NCBI RefSeq assembly: GCF_002879855.1
Contig: NZ_PNYB01000010.1
Coordinates: 62,001-126,000 of the forward strand
Length of the DNA stretch: 64,000 nucleotides
DNA from: Trinickia soli
Lineage (GTDB): Bacteria > Pseudomonadota > Gammaproteobacteria > Burkholderiales > Burkholderiaceae
Direction: 5' to 3'
A program made the position numbers and the translations under genes. The notes under the pieces are model-generated. The model was not told where the DNA came from. It was given only the letters and a program-made list of their open reading frames with translations, and ran no database searches. Positions 8,483 through 18,114 of the stretch are shown here, one piece after another. Position 1 is the stretch's first letter, and each line of letters starts with the position of its first letter.

Positions 8483-9268
8483 TTAATCGCGCCAGCTCGG
8501 CGCGCGCTTTTCGAGGAACGAAGCGACGCCTTCGCGCCCTTCGCCGCTGGCACGGATGCGCGCAATGCGGCGCGCCGTGTCGTCGATCAATGCTTCGTCG
8601 AGCGCACGGCCGGCTACGTCTTGCACCAGACGCTTCGATTCGCGCACGGCTTGCGGGCCGTTGACGCACAGCGCGGACGCGATACGCGCGATCGTGCTGT
8701 CGAGTGCATCGGCTGCGACGACTTCATGCACGAGCCCCAGCCGCAGCGCCGTTGCGCAATCGAACGGTTCGGCCGTCGTGAAGTAGCGCCGCGACGCGCG
8801 TTCGCCCAACGCACGAATGACGTAAGGTGCGATCGTCGCCGCAATGAGACCCAGACGCGCTTCCGACAAACAGAACCGTGCCGTGTCCACGGCCACGACG
8901 ATGTCGCTTGCGGCGACAAGGCCCACGCCACCGGCATAGGCATCGCCCGAGACGCGCGCAACCACGGGCTTCGATACGCGATAGATGGCCGACAGCATAT
9001 CGGCAAGACGCCGCGCGTCGACCCGATTCTCCTCATCGGAGAAGCCGGCCATCTTCTTCATCCAGTTCAAATCGGCCCCGGCGCAAAACGCCGGGCCATT
9101 CGCGGCGAGCACGATCGCGCGCACGTCCTCGCGCGTGTCGAGCTGACGAAATGCGTCGGTCAACTCGGCGATCGTCGTCTCGTTGAACGCATTGCGAACG
9201 TCGGGGCGATTGAGCGTCACGGTCGCCACATGGCCGGCGAACGAGACTTCCAACATGCCGTATTGCAT
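8483..9268 (-). CDS. liuC: Enoyl-CoA hydratase family protein, probable methylglutaconyl-CoA hydratase
   Basis: Probably hydrates 3-methylglutaconyl-CoA to HMG-CoA in leucine catabolism. 261 residues, crotonase fold: NRPDVRNAFNE near the N-end, the oxyanion-hole segment AANGPAFCAGADLNWM, and GDAYAGGVGLVAASDIV for the second one. Start ATG 9268 is set by AAGGAGA 8 bases upstream and matches crotonase N-termini (MLEVSFAGHVATVTLNRP); the upstream extension of the open frame is Arg-rich and unlikely. Substrate is assigned by its place between liuB and liuD. Confidence 0.92.
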   Translation of the reverse strand: MQYGMLEVSFAGHVATVTLNRPDVRNAFNETTIAELTDAFRQLDTREDVRAIVLAANGPAFCAGADLNWMKKMAGFSDEENRVDARRLADMLSAIYRVSKPVVARVSGDAYAGGVGLVAASDIVVAVDTARFCLSEARLGLIAATIAPYVIRALGERASRRYFTTAEPFDCATALRLGLVHEVVAADALDSTIARIASALCVNGPQAVRESKRLVQDVAGRALDEALIDDTARRIARIRASGEGREGVASFLEKRAPSWRD

Positions 9269-9308
9269 TGATCGTCTCCTTGTACTTCTGGTTGCGCGTC
9301 GCCCTACG

Positions 9309-10916
9309 TCACATTCTGAACAGGCCGAAGCGCGTTTCTTCGATGGGCGCATTCATCGCCGCCGCCAGGCCCAGGCCCAGGACGTCGCGCGTTTGCGCCG
9401 GATCGATGACGCCGTCGTCCCACAACCGCGCGCTCGCGTAGTACGGGTGGCCTTGATGCTCGTACTGGTCGCGGATCGGCTTCTTGAACGCCTCTTCTTC
9501 ATCGGCGCTCCAGGTGCCGCCCTTCGCTTCGATGCCGTCGCGCTTGACCGTGGCCAGCACCGACGCGGCCTGCTCGCCGCCCATCACCGAGATGCGCGCG
9601 TTGGGCCACATCCACAGGAAACGCGGCGAAAAGGCACGGCCGCACATGCCGTAGTTGCCCGCACCGAACGAGCCGCCGATGATGACCGTGAACTTCGGCA
9701 CCTTTGCCGTGGCGACGGCCGTCACCATCTTCGCACCGTGTCGCGCGATGCCTTCGTTCTCGTACTTGCGGCCCACCATGAAGCCCGTAATGTTCTGCAG
9801 GAACACGAGCGGAATCTTGCGCTGACAGCACAGCTCGATGAAGTGCGCACCTTTGACGGCCGATTCGGAAAACAGGATGCCGTTGTTCGCGATGATGCCG
9901 ACCGGATGCCCCCAGATATGCGCGAAGCCCGTGACGAGCGTCGTGCCGAAACGCGCCTTGAATTCGTCGAATTCCGAATCGTCGACGATGCGGGCGATGA
10001 TTTCGCGCACATCGAAGGGCTTGCGCGTATCGACGGGAATCACGCCGTAAAGGCTTTGCGCGTCATAGCGCGGCGGCTTCGATTCGCGCATGGCGACAGG
10101 CGGCTGCTTCGTCCGATTCAATTTGCCGACGATGCCGCGCGCGAGCGCCAACGCATGGGCGTCGTTCTGCGCAAGATGATCGACCACCCCCGACAAACGC
10201 GTATGGACGTCACCGCCGCCGAGATCTTCGGCACTGACCTCTTCGCCCGTCGCGGCTTTCACGAGCGGCGGACCGCCCAGAAAAATCGTGCCCTGGTTCT
10301 TGACGATGATCGATTCGTCGCTCATGGCAGGCACGTAAGCGCCGCCCGCCGTGCAGGAACCCATCACGACGGCGATCTGTGCGATGCCCGCGGCGGACAT
10401 CGTCGCCTGATTGAAAAAGATACGGCCGAAGTGATCGCGATCGGGAAACACGTCGTCCTGATTCGGCAGATTTGCGCCGCCCGAATCGACGAGATAGACG
10501 CACGGCAGCCGGTTCTCAGCGGCGATTTCCTGGGCGCGCACGTGCTTCTTGACCGTCATCGGATAGTAGGTGCCGCCCTTGACCGTCGCATCGTTGCAGA
10601 CGATCACGCACTCCTGCCCCGCAATACGGCCGATGCCCGTGATGACGCCCGCGCCCGGCGCGGCGTCGTGATACATGCCAAACGCCGCGAGTTGCGAAAA
10701 CTCGAGAAACGGCGTGCCCGGATCGAGCAGTTGCGCGATACGATCGCGCGGCAACAACTTGCCGCGCGAAACGTGCTTGTCGCGCGCGGCCTGTCCACCG
10801 CCCTGCGCCAAATGAGCCACCTTCGCACGCAAATCGGCGACAAGCGCCTCGAGCGCGGCGGCGTTCGCTCGGAAATCATCCGAGCGCGGGTTCAACTTGC
10901 TTTCGATGATCGGCAT
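9309..10916 (-). CDS. liuB: Methylcrotonyl-CoA carboxylase, carboxyltransferase (beta) subunit
   Basis: Transfers the carboxyl group from biotin on LiuD to 3-methylcrotonyl-CoA. 535 residues, the usual MccB length. Carboxyltransferase features include [20 protein letters not shown] near residues 53-72, [24 protein letters not shown]-x-[18 protein letters not shown] and the C-terminal [23 protein letters not shown] blocks typical of the methylcrotonyl-specific group. Second gene of the operon, 68 bases from liuA and 40 from liuC. Confidence 0.95.
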   Translation of the reverse strand: MPIIESKLNPRSDDFRANAAALEALVADLRAKVAHLAQGGGQAARDKHVSRGKLLPRDRIAQLLDPGTPFLEFSQLAAFGMYHDAAPGAGVITGIGRIAGQECVIVCNDATVKGGTYYPMTVKKHVRAQEIAAENRLPCVYLVDSGGANLPNQDDVFPDRDHFGRIFFNQATMSAAGIAQIAVVMGSCTAGGAYVPAMSDESIIVKNQGTIFLGGPPLVKAATGEEVSAEDLGGGDVHTRLSGVVDHLAQNDAHALALARGIVGKLNRTKQPPVAMRESKPPRYDAQSLYGVIPVDTRKPFDVREIIARIVDDSEFDEFKARFGTTLVTGFAHIWGHPVGIIANNGILFSESAVKGAHFIELCCQRKIPLVFLQNITGFMVGRKYENEGIARHGAKMVTAVATAKVPKFTVIIGGSFGAGNYGMCGRAFSPRFLWMWPNARISVMGGEQAASVLATVKRDGIEAKGGTWSADEEEAFKKPIRDQYEHQGHPYYASARLWDDGVIDPAQTRDVLGLGLAAAMNAPIEETRFGLFRM

Positions 10917-10984
10917 AAGCTCGATGCTCCGTCTCGCGGCCTGGGTCCTGAAGATAGATCGGGTAGATTGGCTTGGCTTCGGCG

Positions 10985-12166
10985 TCAGATCGTCTCGGCG
11001 AACAGTTCGCGGCCGATCAACATGCGCCGCACTTCGCTCGTGCCGGCGCCGATCTCATAGAGCTTCGCATCGCGCCAGAGGCGCCCGACCGGGTATTCGT
11101 TGATGTAGCCGTTGCCGCCCAGGATCTGAATGGCTTCGCCGGCCATCCAGGTGGCCTTTTCCGCCGTGTAGAGAATGACCCCCGCGCAATCCTTGCGCAC
11201 CTGGCGCACGTGCTCTTTGCCGAGCGTGTCGAGTTGGCGGCCCACCGCGTACAGATACGCGCGGCAGGCTTGCAGCGTCGTGTACATATCGGCCACTTTG
11301 CCCTGAATCAGCTGGAATTCGCCGATTGCCTGACCGAACTGCTTGCGATCGTGAATGTAGGGCACGACGGCGTCCATACAGGCGAGCATGATGCCGGTGG
11401 GACCGCCGGCCAGCACGGCGCGCTCGTAATCGAGGCCGCTCATGAGCACCTTCACGCCGCCGTTGAGGCTGCCGAGAATGTTTTCTTCGGGTACTTCGAC
11501 GTCCTGGAACACGAGCTCGCCCGTATGCGAGCCGCGCATGCCGAGCTTGTCGAGCTTTTGCGCCACCGAGAAGCCCTTCATGCCCTTTTCGACGATGAAA
11601 GCGGTAATGCCTCGCGCACCCGCTTCGACGTCCGTCTTGGCATAGACGACCAGCGTGTCGCAGTCGGGGCCGTTCGTGATCCACATCTTCGTGCCGTTCA
11701 GCACGTAGCGATCGCCGCGCTTATCGGCACGCAGCTTCATGCTCACGACATCCGAGCCGGCGTTCGGCTCGCTCATTGCCAGCGCGCCGACGTGCTCGCC
11801 AGACACGAGCTTGGGCAAATATTTCGCCTTTTGCGCGGCGGTGCCGTTGCGGTGGATCTGATTCACGCAAAGGTTGGAGTGCGCGCCGTAGGACAAGCCG
11901 ATCGAGGCCGATGCGCGCGAGATCTCCTCCATCGCCACCATATGCGCCGTATAGCCCATGTTCGCGCCGCCGTACTCCTCGGAGACGGTCATGCCGAGCA
12001 CGCCCAAATCACCGAACTTGCGCCAGAGATCCATCGGGAACTGATCGGTGCGATCGACCTCGGCCGCGCGCGGCGCGATTTCCTTGGCGGCGAAGGTGGC
12101 GACCGCGTCACGCAGCATGTCGACGTCTTCGCCGAGCGCGAATTGCAAACCAGGCACATTGCTCAT
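10985..12166 (-). CDS. liuA: Isovaleryl-CoA dehydrogenase
   Basis: FAD enzyme converting isovaleryl-CoA to 3-methylcrotonyl-CoA, the first dedicated step of this operon; electrons pass to ETF. 393 residues with all acyl-CoA dehydrogenase blocks: [69 protein letters not shown], and the C-terminal [23 protein letters not shown] 12166 has GAGGAGA about 7 bases upstream and starts a normal N-terminus ([20 protein letters not shown]). First gene of liuABCD. The intergenic region to the divergent TetR gene carries a LiuR-like palindrome. Confidence 0.95.
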   Translation of the reverse strand: MSNVPGLQFALGEDVDMLRDAVATFAAKEIAPRAAEVDRTDQFPMDLWRKFGDLGVLGMTVSEEYGGANMGYTAHMVAMEEISRASASIGLSYGAHSNLCVNQIHRNGTAAQKAKYLPKLVSGEHVGALAMSEPNAGSDVVSMKLRADKRGDRYVLNGTKMWITNGPDCDTLVVYAKTDVEAGARGITAFIVEKGMKGFSVAQKLDKLGMRGSHTGELVFQDVEVPEENILGSLNGGVKVLMSGLDYERAVLAGGPTGIMLACMDAVVPYIHDRKQFGQAIGEFQLIQGKVADMYTTLQACRAYLYAVGRQLDTLGKEHVRQVRKDCAGVILYTAEKATWMAGEAIQILGGNGYINEYPVGRLWRDAKLYEIGAGTSEVRRMLIGRELFAETI

Positions 12167-12249
12167 GGATGTCTCCTCGAATTCCGTTTGGGGCCGGGGC
12201 CGGCCTGAGAGCGGCAAGCGCGCTCGATCACCGCGCATTTCACGCCACA

Positions 12250-12265
12250 TTTACGTAAGCGTCAA
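12250..12265. promoter_or_regulatory. Candidate LiuR-type operator in the liuA promoter
   Basis: TTTACGTAAGCGTCAA is an imperfect palindrome (TT-n-ACG, 4 bases, CGT-n-AA) with an embedded perfect TTACGTAA. It resembles the motif described for the MerR-family regulator LiuR of branched-chain amino acid genes. It lies 84 bases upstream of the liuA start. Confidence 0.55.
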
Positions 12266-12273
12266 TAGTTTTT

Positions 12274-12288
12274 TTGAGGAATGCTCAA
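12274..12288. promoter_or_regulatory. Short inverted repeat, possible TetR operator
   Basis: TTGAG-GAATG-CTCAA is a 5-bp inverted repeat midway between liuA and the divergent tetR gene, next to the LiuR-like palindrome. It is in the right place for the TetR protein to control both genes, but the arms are short. Confidence 0.35.
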
Positions 12289-12370
12289 TTTTTTAGTCTG
12301 ACCAGCAACCGTATGAGCGGTCGGTGCTAATATCCGGCGCATCATCCAAGCGGGCGCATCAAAGTTGAAC

Positions 12371-13171
12371 ATGACTCAAGCCGTCGAAGATTCGAAGACC
12401 GACGCCGCCGGCGCGCGACGCCAGCCGGCCGGCCGTAAATCGCAGCAGCGCGTGAAGGACATTCTGCAGGCGGGACGCGAAGTGTTTTCGGAAAAGGGCT
12501 ACGAGCGCGCCACGACCGCCGAAATCGCGCAACGGCTGGGCGTATCCGAGGCGACGGTGTTCAGCTACTTCCGCGGCAAACGGGAACTGTGCGCCCGCGT
12601 GATCGCCGATTGGTACGACGAAATCATCGCCGCCATCGAAACGGGGCTGCCGCGTGACGGCAGCACGCGCCAGCAATTCGCCTTCATCGTGCGGACCCAC
12701 CTGCGCCTGATGCTCGTCCATGGCACGGGCATGTGCTCGCTGGTATTGTCTGAAGGTCGCGCCAAGCATCATGAACTGAGCGCCGAATTGACGGCGCTGC
12801 AACGCCGCTATACGGCGCCGCTCATGCGGGTGCTCTCGCAGGGTCAGCAGGCCGGGCAGATTCGGACCGATTTGCCGCTGCGGTTGATGCGCTCGATGGT
12901 GTTCGGTCCCGTGGAGCACGTGCTCTGGGACGCTACGCTTGCGCATCGCACGCCCGATATCGACGTGACGGCCGACCGTCTCGTCGATCTGCTTTGGACC
13001 GCTTTGCAGCCGCCCGCCCCCGCGGTCGCTTCGCTGGTTCGCCTGAAGGATGATCTGGCCGAAGCGATGCGCCGCTATGAAACGGCCGCGCAACTCGAGA
13101 TCGACGAGTGCGAGGACGGCGGTGCGGCGGCCGACAAACGCAAATCCCGGCGCGTCAAAACAGGCGATTGA
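12371..13171 (+). CDS. TetR/AcrR family transcriptional regulator, probable regulator of the liu operon
   Basis: 266-residue DNA-binding protein. The N-terminal HTH is clear: ILQAGREVFSEKGYERATTAEIAQRLGVSEATVFSYF in about residues 30-66, with the recognition helix SEATVFSYF. The remainder is the ligand-binding half, ending in a Lys/Arg-rich tail. It is divergent from liuA, 204 bases away, so control of liuABCD and itself is likely. A TetR-family regulator (LiuQ) has been described for such genes in betaproteobacteria; assignment is inference. A TTG two codons upstream is an alternative start. No strong ribosome binding site is visible. Confidence 0.88.
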   Translation: MTQAVEDSKTDAAGARRQPAGRKSQQRVKDILQAGREVFSEKGYERATTAEIAQRLGVSEATVFSYFRGKRELCARVIADWYDEIIAAIETGLPRDGSTRQQFAFIVRTHLRLMLVHGTGMCSLVLSEGRAKHHELSAELTALQRRYTAPLMRVLSQGQQAGQIRTDLPLRLMRSMVFGPVEHVLWDATLAHRTPDIDVTADRLVDLLWTALQPPAPAVASLVRLKDDLAEAMRRYETAAQLEIDECEDGGAAADKRKSRRVKTGD

Positions 13172-13279
13172 AGCGGGCGCGCGAAGGCCTACGGCTCGCT
13201 AGGGCAATCGATTCGCGCATGCTTGCCGAACATTTGCCGCGACGCTATCGTTAGGACAACTCAAGGATCCGATGCCTCG

Positions 13280-14290
13280 ATGACTACGCGACTCACCCCC
13301 GAAATCGCCTCGAAGTTCGCCGCCCTCGCGTTGTCTCATCTGACGCGCGAATATCCGAACAAGCTCACGCATTCGCTGGCGGGCCCGCAGGACGTGCGTT
13401 CGCCGCGCGCGCTCCATCCAATCTTTTACGGCAGCTACGACTGGCATTCGTGCGTGCATGGGTATTGGCTATTGTTGCGCCTGCTCGATCGGTATCCGGA
13501 GTTGCCGCAAGCCGACCTCATTCGCGAAGTCGTCGATGAGCACTTCACCGACGCCAACGTGGCCGGCGAGCTCGCCTATTTGAGTCTTCCTCACAATCGC
13601 GGTTTCGAGCGGCCGTATGGGTGGGCGTGGCTGCTTGCGTTGGCGGGCCAACTCGATGCCATGCGCTCCCCCGAAGCCGCTCGCTGGGCCGCCGCGCTGG
13701 CACCGCTGACGGGCGAATTCATCGAGCGCTTTGCGGAGTTCCTGCCGAAGGCGACTTATCCGCTGCGTGTCGGGACGCATTTCAATACGGCGTTCGCGCT
13801 CGCCTTGGCGCTCGAATTCGCCCGCGAGACAGGAAGAACGTCGTTCGCCGCGCTCATCGAAGAAACGGCAAAGCGTTGGTACGAGCACGACGCCGATTGC
13901 CAGGCATGGGAACCGGGCGGCGACGAATTCCTTTCGCCGGCGCTCATGGAAGCGGAGTTGATGCGGCGCGTATTGCCGCTCGATGCATTCAACGTCTGGT
14001 TCGACCGGTTCTTGCCGCGTTTGTCGCACAAGGAGCCGGCGACATTATTCGTGCCCGCGACCGTCACCGACCGCACCGACGGCAAAATCGCCCACCTCGA
14101 CGGACTCAATCTGAGCCGGGCCTGGTGCCAGCGATCCATCGCAGCCGTGCTGCCTGACGGCGACGCGCGCAAGCACGCCCTCGAGCAAGCGGCGCAAACC
14201 CATCTGACGAAGGCCCTCGCTCATGTCGCCGGCGACTACATGGGCGAACACTGGCTCGCAACGTTTGCTTTGCTGGCGTTGGAGGCGTGA
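13280..14290 (+). CDS. DUF2891 family protein
   Basis: 336-residue soluble protein of unknown function with the family hallmarks: HPIFYGSYDWHSCVHGYW (residues about 47-64), LSLPHNRGFERPYGWAWLL, KATYPLRVGTHFNTAFAL, WEPGGDEFLSPALMEAELM, and HLDGLNLSRAWCQRSIA. The many conserved His, Trp, Glu and Asp residues and the helical repeat pattern suggest an (alpha/alpha) barrel hydrolase-like fold, which is inference. No signal peptide. ATG 13280 gives the family N-terminus. A terminator follows at 14302. The neighbouring TetR gene is 108 bases upstream on the same strand and could read into it. Confidence 0.88.
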   Translation: MTTRLTPEIASKFAALALSHLTREYPNKLTHSLAGPQDVRSPRALHPIFYGSYDWHSCVHGYWLLLRLLDRYPELPQADLIREVVDEHFTDANVAGELAYLSLPHNRGFERPYGWAWLLALAGQLDAMRSPEAARWAAALAPLTGEFIERFAEFLPKATYPLRVGTHFNTAFALALALEFARETGRTSFAALIEETAKRWYEHDADCQAWEPGGDEFLSPALMEAELMRRVLPLDAFNVWFDRFLPRLSHKEPATLFVPATVTDRTDGKIAHLDGLNLSRAWCQRSIAAVLPDGDARKHALEQAAQTHLTKALAHVAGDYMGEHWLATFALLALEA

Positions 14291-14301
14291 CCGCGATGCT
14301 T

Positions 14302-14320
14302 GCCGGCACCCCGGCTTTTT
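14302..14320 (+). terminator. Short Rho-independent terminator after the DUF2891 gene
   Basis: GCCGG-CACC-CCGGC followed by TTTTT; a second T-run (TTTTTTT) follows 5 bases later. It lies 11 bases after the stop codon. Confidence 0.7.
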
Positions 14321-14334
14321 AAGCTTTTTTTAAG

Positions 14335-14375
14335 CGTCGCTGCATAGATTTCAGGCGCGTCGGCATGCAGCGACG
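14335..14375. repeat. 11-bp perfect inverted repeat upstream of a small secreted protein gene
   Basis: CGTCGCTGCAT (14335-14345) and ATGCAGCGACG (14365-14375), with 19 bases between. Either a binding site for a dimeric regulator or a long hairpin in the leader of the gene at 14467. Confidence 0.6.
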
Positions 14376-14466
14376 ACTACGATGACGCTGTTTCATTCAG
14401 GCCGACGCACTGAACCGGCTGCCCTGCGGGCAGATTTCGTTTCACTCATGACGATGAGGTCCAGCC

Positions 14467-14772
14467 ATGTCTCATCCACTGATTGCATCGTTGAGCGTCG
14501 CATGTCTGGTCGGCGCGCTTCCCCTCGCCGCCCATGCAACCGACGACACGGCGCTGGCCGCACCCAATCCGCTGCTTTCATCGGCCGATCTGAGCAACGC
14601 CAAATTTTTCATGTTGCGCGTGAACGGGGCCGCCGCGCGGTCGAGCACGCAAATGGCGCCCGTCATTTACGGGCCCGACTTCGTTCCGAAATGGTCGAAG
14701 TGGCCAATGCGCGCCGTGTCACATGACCCCGGTGCATCGAACCTGGAAGGCGATCGCTTCCGGTTTCGATAA
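14467..14772 (+). CDS. Small secreted protein of unknown function
   Basis: 101 residues. Residues 1-24 form a signal peptide (LSVACLVGALPLAAHA, cleavage after AHA). The mature part contains SSADLSNAKFFMLRVNG-x-AA and a KWSKWPMRAVSHDP stretch; I recognise no domain. A TGAGGT sequence lies about 8 bases before the ATG. It converges on the glucosidase gene with 19 bases between stops. Coding is supported by the signal peptide, the start context and the preceding promoter-like region with an inverted repeat. Confidence 0.65.
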   Translation: MSHPLIASLSVACLVGALPLAAHATDDTALAAPNPLLSSADLSNAKFFMLRVNGAAARSSTQMAPVIYGPDFVPKWSKWPMRAVSHDPGASNLEGDRFRFR

Positions 14773-14791
14773 GGGCGGTAGGTAGCCGGCT

Positions 14792-17083
14792 TCAGAGCAT
14801 CGCCACGACGCGCACGTTGCCGTCGTCCGCGGAAGGCACGACCTTTTCGCCGACGCGCCGGAACGTGATCGAGACCGAGCCGTCGCCGACGCGCAGGTTG
14901 CGCAACTCCAGCCAATCGATGCCTTCGGGCAACGCCGGCTGATCGATGCGCACCTCGCCGCGCACTGCATCGATGGACAACCCGAGGCATGCTTCGAGCA
15001 TCATGAACGGCGCACCCGCGGCCCAGGCTTGCGGCAAACAGGCGACAGGGTAAGCCGTGGGCGGCTCGGCTCGCTGGCGCGCGAAGCCGCAAAAAAGCTC
15101 AGGCAACCGCATATCGAAGCTGACCGCGGCTTCGAACAACGCCCGCAGCAGGCTGACGGCGGCTTGTTTTTGGCCGTAACGCGCCAATCCGCGCGCGCAG
15201 AGCGCGTTATCGTGCGGCCACACCGATCCGTTGTGATATGCCATCGGATTGAAGCGCACCTGCCCGGCCGCCAGCGTGCGCACGCCCCAGCCTGTATGGA
15301 ACAGCGTCGATTGCAATTGGCGCGCGACGATTTCGCCGCGCGCGCGCGTGGGCAACCCAAACGCAAGCAAGTGACCGGCATTCGAGGCAAGCACGCGGCA
15401 CAACTCGCCGTGACCGTCGAGCGCGATGCCGTAGAAATCGAGTTCGGGCATCCAGTAAAGGGCTTCCACGCGCTCGCGCAAGGCCACAGCGCGCGCGGCG
15501 TAACGGGCGGCGTCTTCGACGAGTCCGCGCTGCGTCGCAAATTCAGCCATCGTGTTGAATGCGGCGCACGCGTAGGCCTGCACCTCCACCAGCGCGATCG
15601 GACCTTCCGGCATTCGACCATCGGCATGAAAAACCGAGTCGTGGCTATCTTTCCAGCCTTGATTGGCCAAGCCGCGATCGGATTCGCAACGATAGTCGAG
15701 CAGGCCATGAGGATTTTTGTCGCAGACGGTCGCGACCCACTTCGCCGCGCGCTCGAGGGCCGGCCACAATTCGGCGATGAACGCATCGTCGCCCGTGCGC
15801 GATGCATAGGCACCGGCAAGCACGATAAACAGCGGCGTCGTATCGACGCCACCGTAGTAAAGCGCAAAAGGCACCTCGCCCGTTGCAGCCATTTCGCTCT
15901 TGCGCATTTCGTGCATGATCTTGCCCGGCCCGGCATCGCGGAACTTCGAGTCTTCACGCGCCTGATGCTCGGCAAGAAAACGCAACACCCCGCGAGCCAG
16001 CCACGGCTGCAGCCACAGCGTTTGCAACGATGTCACCACGGCATCGCGGCCGAACGGCGTCGAAAACCATGGGATGCCCGCGTACGGATAGGGGCCCGTC
16101 GGCAAGTCCGTCGTCAGCAGGCTCAGATCGGCAAACGAGCGCTCGAGCCAGGCGTTGAACAGCGGATTGCTCGTGCGAAGCCGCGCTGTCGCGCGCCGGC
16201 GTTCGCGCATCGACCAGTGGACGTTGGCCAGCGCGGCCCGCACCGCCGCACGGCCCACGCGCGGCCGCACCGCGTCGATCTGCGACAGATGCGCGGGATG
16301 CGAACTATGCGGCGGCTGCGCGATTTTCGCGCTCGGCGGCACGGCGCCTTGCGCCGCCGTCACCACATGCGTGCGTGCCGCCACCGACAAGTAGACCGAC
16401 ACGCAAGCGTGCGCCGACAGTTCGATCGTGTAATCGGCACGATCGGCGAACAACTGATCGGGCGTTGGCGCGAAGGCGATATCGACCTGGCGTTGGACGT
16501 CGTCGAGCCCGAGATACGCCAGCCGCACCTCGTCGCGGCCCACTTTGGGCGCTTCGAACGTGCCGTGCTGCGTGCGCTTGAGTCCACGCACCTCGAACAT
16601 GTCCTTGAAATCGCTGGCGAACGAGATCGACAACGGCAAGACGGCGTCGCTGAAGCCGTAGTTCGTCAACGTGATCGCTTCGTAAAGGACCGTCCCGCAA
16701 AGGATCCGCAAACGCTCGACGTGGATCACGCCTTCGGGCGTCCCTTCGCCGCCCAACGGCGGTAACGGGCGGTTCGTCAAATGCGCGGTGAATGATGCGT
16801 TGTCGCTGCTGACGTTGCCCGACAGCAGGGAGGGCGCGCGGCCACCGAACGTCAGCCGCAGCTGCGACAGCATGCGCGTGTCGTTGACGAACAAGCCGTC
16901 GTCGAGACCATTGATGTCGCCAAGCGGATCATTGACGACGAACGTATCGCCCGACTTCAGCACATATTGGCTGGTGCGTGCGATATAAGGGTGCTCCGGC
17001 GCGATGAAGACGTCGTTCGGGTCGGCGTGCAACGGGGTGCCGGTTTGTGTCGGGGTGTCGCTGAGTGCTTCGGTGTCGAGCAT
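14792..17083 (-). CDS. Amylo-alpha-1,6-glucosidase (glycogen debranching enzyme-like)
   Basis: 763-residue cytoplasmic protein predicted to hydrolyse alpha-1,6 branch points or related glucans. The N-terminal domain (about residues 25-300) is the GDE_N_bis type: SGDTFVVNDPLGDI, GLFVNDTRMLSQL, ERLRILCGTVLYEAITL and SFASDFKDMFEVRG. The C-terminal (alpha/alpha)6 barrel contains GPYPYAGIPWFSTPFGRDAV, GKIMHEMRKSEMA, YYGGVDTTPLFIVL, LDYRCESDRGLANQGWKDSHDS and FNPMAYHNGSVWPHDNAL. ATG 17083 has AAGGAG 7 bases upstream. Single gene, head-to-head with no partner; no glycogen or trehalose gene is adjacent. Confidence 0.9.
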   Translation of the reverse strand: MLDTEALSDTPTQTGTPLHADPNDVFIAPEHPYIARTSQYVLKSGDTFVVNDPLGDINGLDDGLFVNDTRMLSQLRLTFGGRAPSLLSGNVSSDNASFTAHLTNRPLPPLGGEGTPEGVIHVERLRILCGTVLYEAITLTNYGFSDAVLPLSISFASDFKDMFEVRGLKRTQHGTFEAPKVGRDEVRLAYLGLDDVQRQVDIAFAPTPDQLFADRADYTIELSAHACVSVYLSVAARTHVVTAAQGAVPPSAKIAQPPHSSHPAHLSQIDAVRPRVGRAAVRAALANVHWSMRERRRATARLRTSNPLFNAWLERSFADLSLLTTDLPTGPYPYAGIPWFSTPFGRDAVVTSLQTLWLQPWLARGVLRFLAEHQAREDSKFRDAGPGKIMHEMRKSEMAATGEVPFALYYGGVDTTPLFIVLAGAYASRTGDDAFIAELWPALERAAKWVATVCDKNPHGLLDYRCESDRGLANQGWKDSHDSVFHADGRMPEGPIALVEVQAYACAAFNTMAEFATQRGLVEDAARYAARAVALRERVEALYWMPELDFYGIALDGHGELCRVLASNAGHLLAFGLPTRARGEIVARQLQSTLFHTGWGVRTLAAGQVRFNPMAYHNGSVWPHDNALCARGLARYGQKQAAVSLLRALFEAAVSFDMRLPELFCGFARQRAEPPTAYPVACLPQAWAAGAPFMMLEACLGLSIDAVRGEVRIDQPALPEGIDWLELRNLRVGDGSVSITFRRVGEKVVPSADDGNVRVVAML

Positions 17084-17230
17084 CGTCTGGCTCCTTCGCT
17101 CCAAGCCCATGCTTTGCGGCCGTCGGCCTGCCTCATTGTAGGGAGCAACGCGCGAATCGAACAGCCGCGGGTAAATCGGGCAAACCAGCCTGCCGGCGCA
17201 AACCCGGTGCCCGCACGTCGCACCTACGCT

Positions 17231-18100
17231 TCACTGCTGCTCACGAATGAATTCGTCGATGTGAGCATTGAACGCACGCGGGTGGGCAAGGTTCATCCCA
17301 TGCGACGCACCGCGTATCGTCTGGCGTCGCACGTCGGGCACCCAGCCTTCGAGCATGTTCACATTGCGCCGAAACAAGTCGGGGCTTTTTTCTCCGTCGA
17401 TCAACAGCGTCGGGCAGCGCAGGCTCCAGGCGTCCTCGCGCCGGTATGCCGGCAGCGGGTCTTGGAACTGCCGCGGCAATGTCGATGCATTATCGAGCGC
17501 CATCGCGCGGAAGGCTGGCGTGCTCTTCGCCCATGAGCCGACACGGCTGACCGAATCGACGAACAATTGCACGCCTGCCTCGGGGTCTCCGCGCTCGATC
17601 AGTTGCGCGGCACGCGCGCGCAGCGCATTGACGGTATCGGGCAGCACGGCATGGGGCTGCCCGGGCGCCGACAGCGGGCCGCCCGGATCGGCAAGCGTGA
17701 GCGTCTGCAAATGCTGGGGATGACGCAGTGCGAATTGGAACGCCACCGCACCACCGCGCGAATGCGCGACCACGTGCGCCGGGCCGGCGTCGAGCTTTTC
17801 CAAAAACACGGCCAGCTCGTCTGCATGCCTGCTCCAACTGAACGGCGCCGGGGGCGGCAGATCGGCCAACGGCCAATAGTGCGTCAGGCTCACCGCTACG
17901 CATCGATAGTGTGCCGACAGCCCCGCCACTTGTGGCTGCCAGTATCGATGGTCGCAAAGCGAACCATGCACGAACAGAACGAGCGGGCCTGCACCGCGCT
18001 CGACGTAAGGCATTTGTAGCCCGTTATCAAGGGCGATGAAACGAATGTCGTCGGCCGGCGCGGCTGAGGCACGTTGCACGGCGGCGCGCGAAGCGGTCAT
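17231..18100 (-). CDS. Alpha/beta hydrolase
   Basis: 289-residue hydrolase. HG oxyanion motif LFVHGSLCDHRYWQPQ (about residues 40-55), nucleophile elbow HSRGGA, Asp in LLIDGEKSP, and catalytic His in IRGASHGMNLAHP. The substrate cannot be told. ATG 18100 lies 14 bases after the stop of the MOSC gene with GAGGT upstream, so both are one transcription unit. Confidence 0.88.
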   Translation of the reverse strand: MTASRAAVQRASAAPADDIRFIALDNGLQMPYVERGAGPLVLFVHGSLCDHRYWQPQVAGLSAHYRCVAVSLTHYWPLADLPPPAPFSWSRHADELAVFLEKLDAGPAHVVAHSRGGAVAFQFALRHPQHLQTLTLADPGGPLSAPGQPHAVLPDTVNALRARAAQLIERGDPEAGVQLFVDSVSRVGSWAKSTPAFRAMALDNASTLPRQFQDPLPAYRREDAWSLRCPTLLIDGEKSPDLFRRNVNMLEGWVPDVRRQTIRGASHGMNLAHPRAFNAHIDEFIREQQ

Positions 18101-18114
18101 CGGCTCGACCTCGC

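Noticed and set aside
9183-11060. 625-codon plus-strand frame opposite liuB/liuC
   Set aside because: Shadow of high-GC genes; the minus strand encodes recognisable enzymes throughout.
15029-16765. 578-codon plus-strand frame inside the glucosidase gene
   Set aside because: Arg/His-rich antisense shadow without ribosome site or domains.
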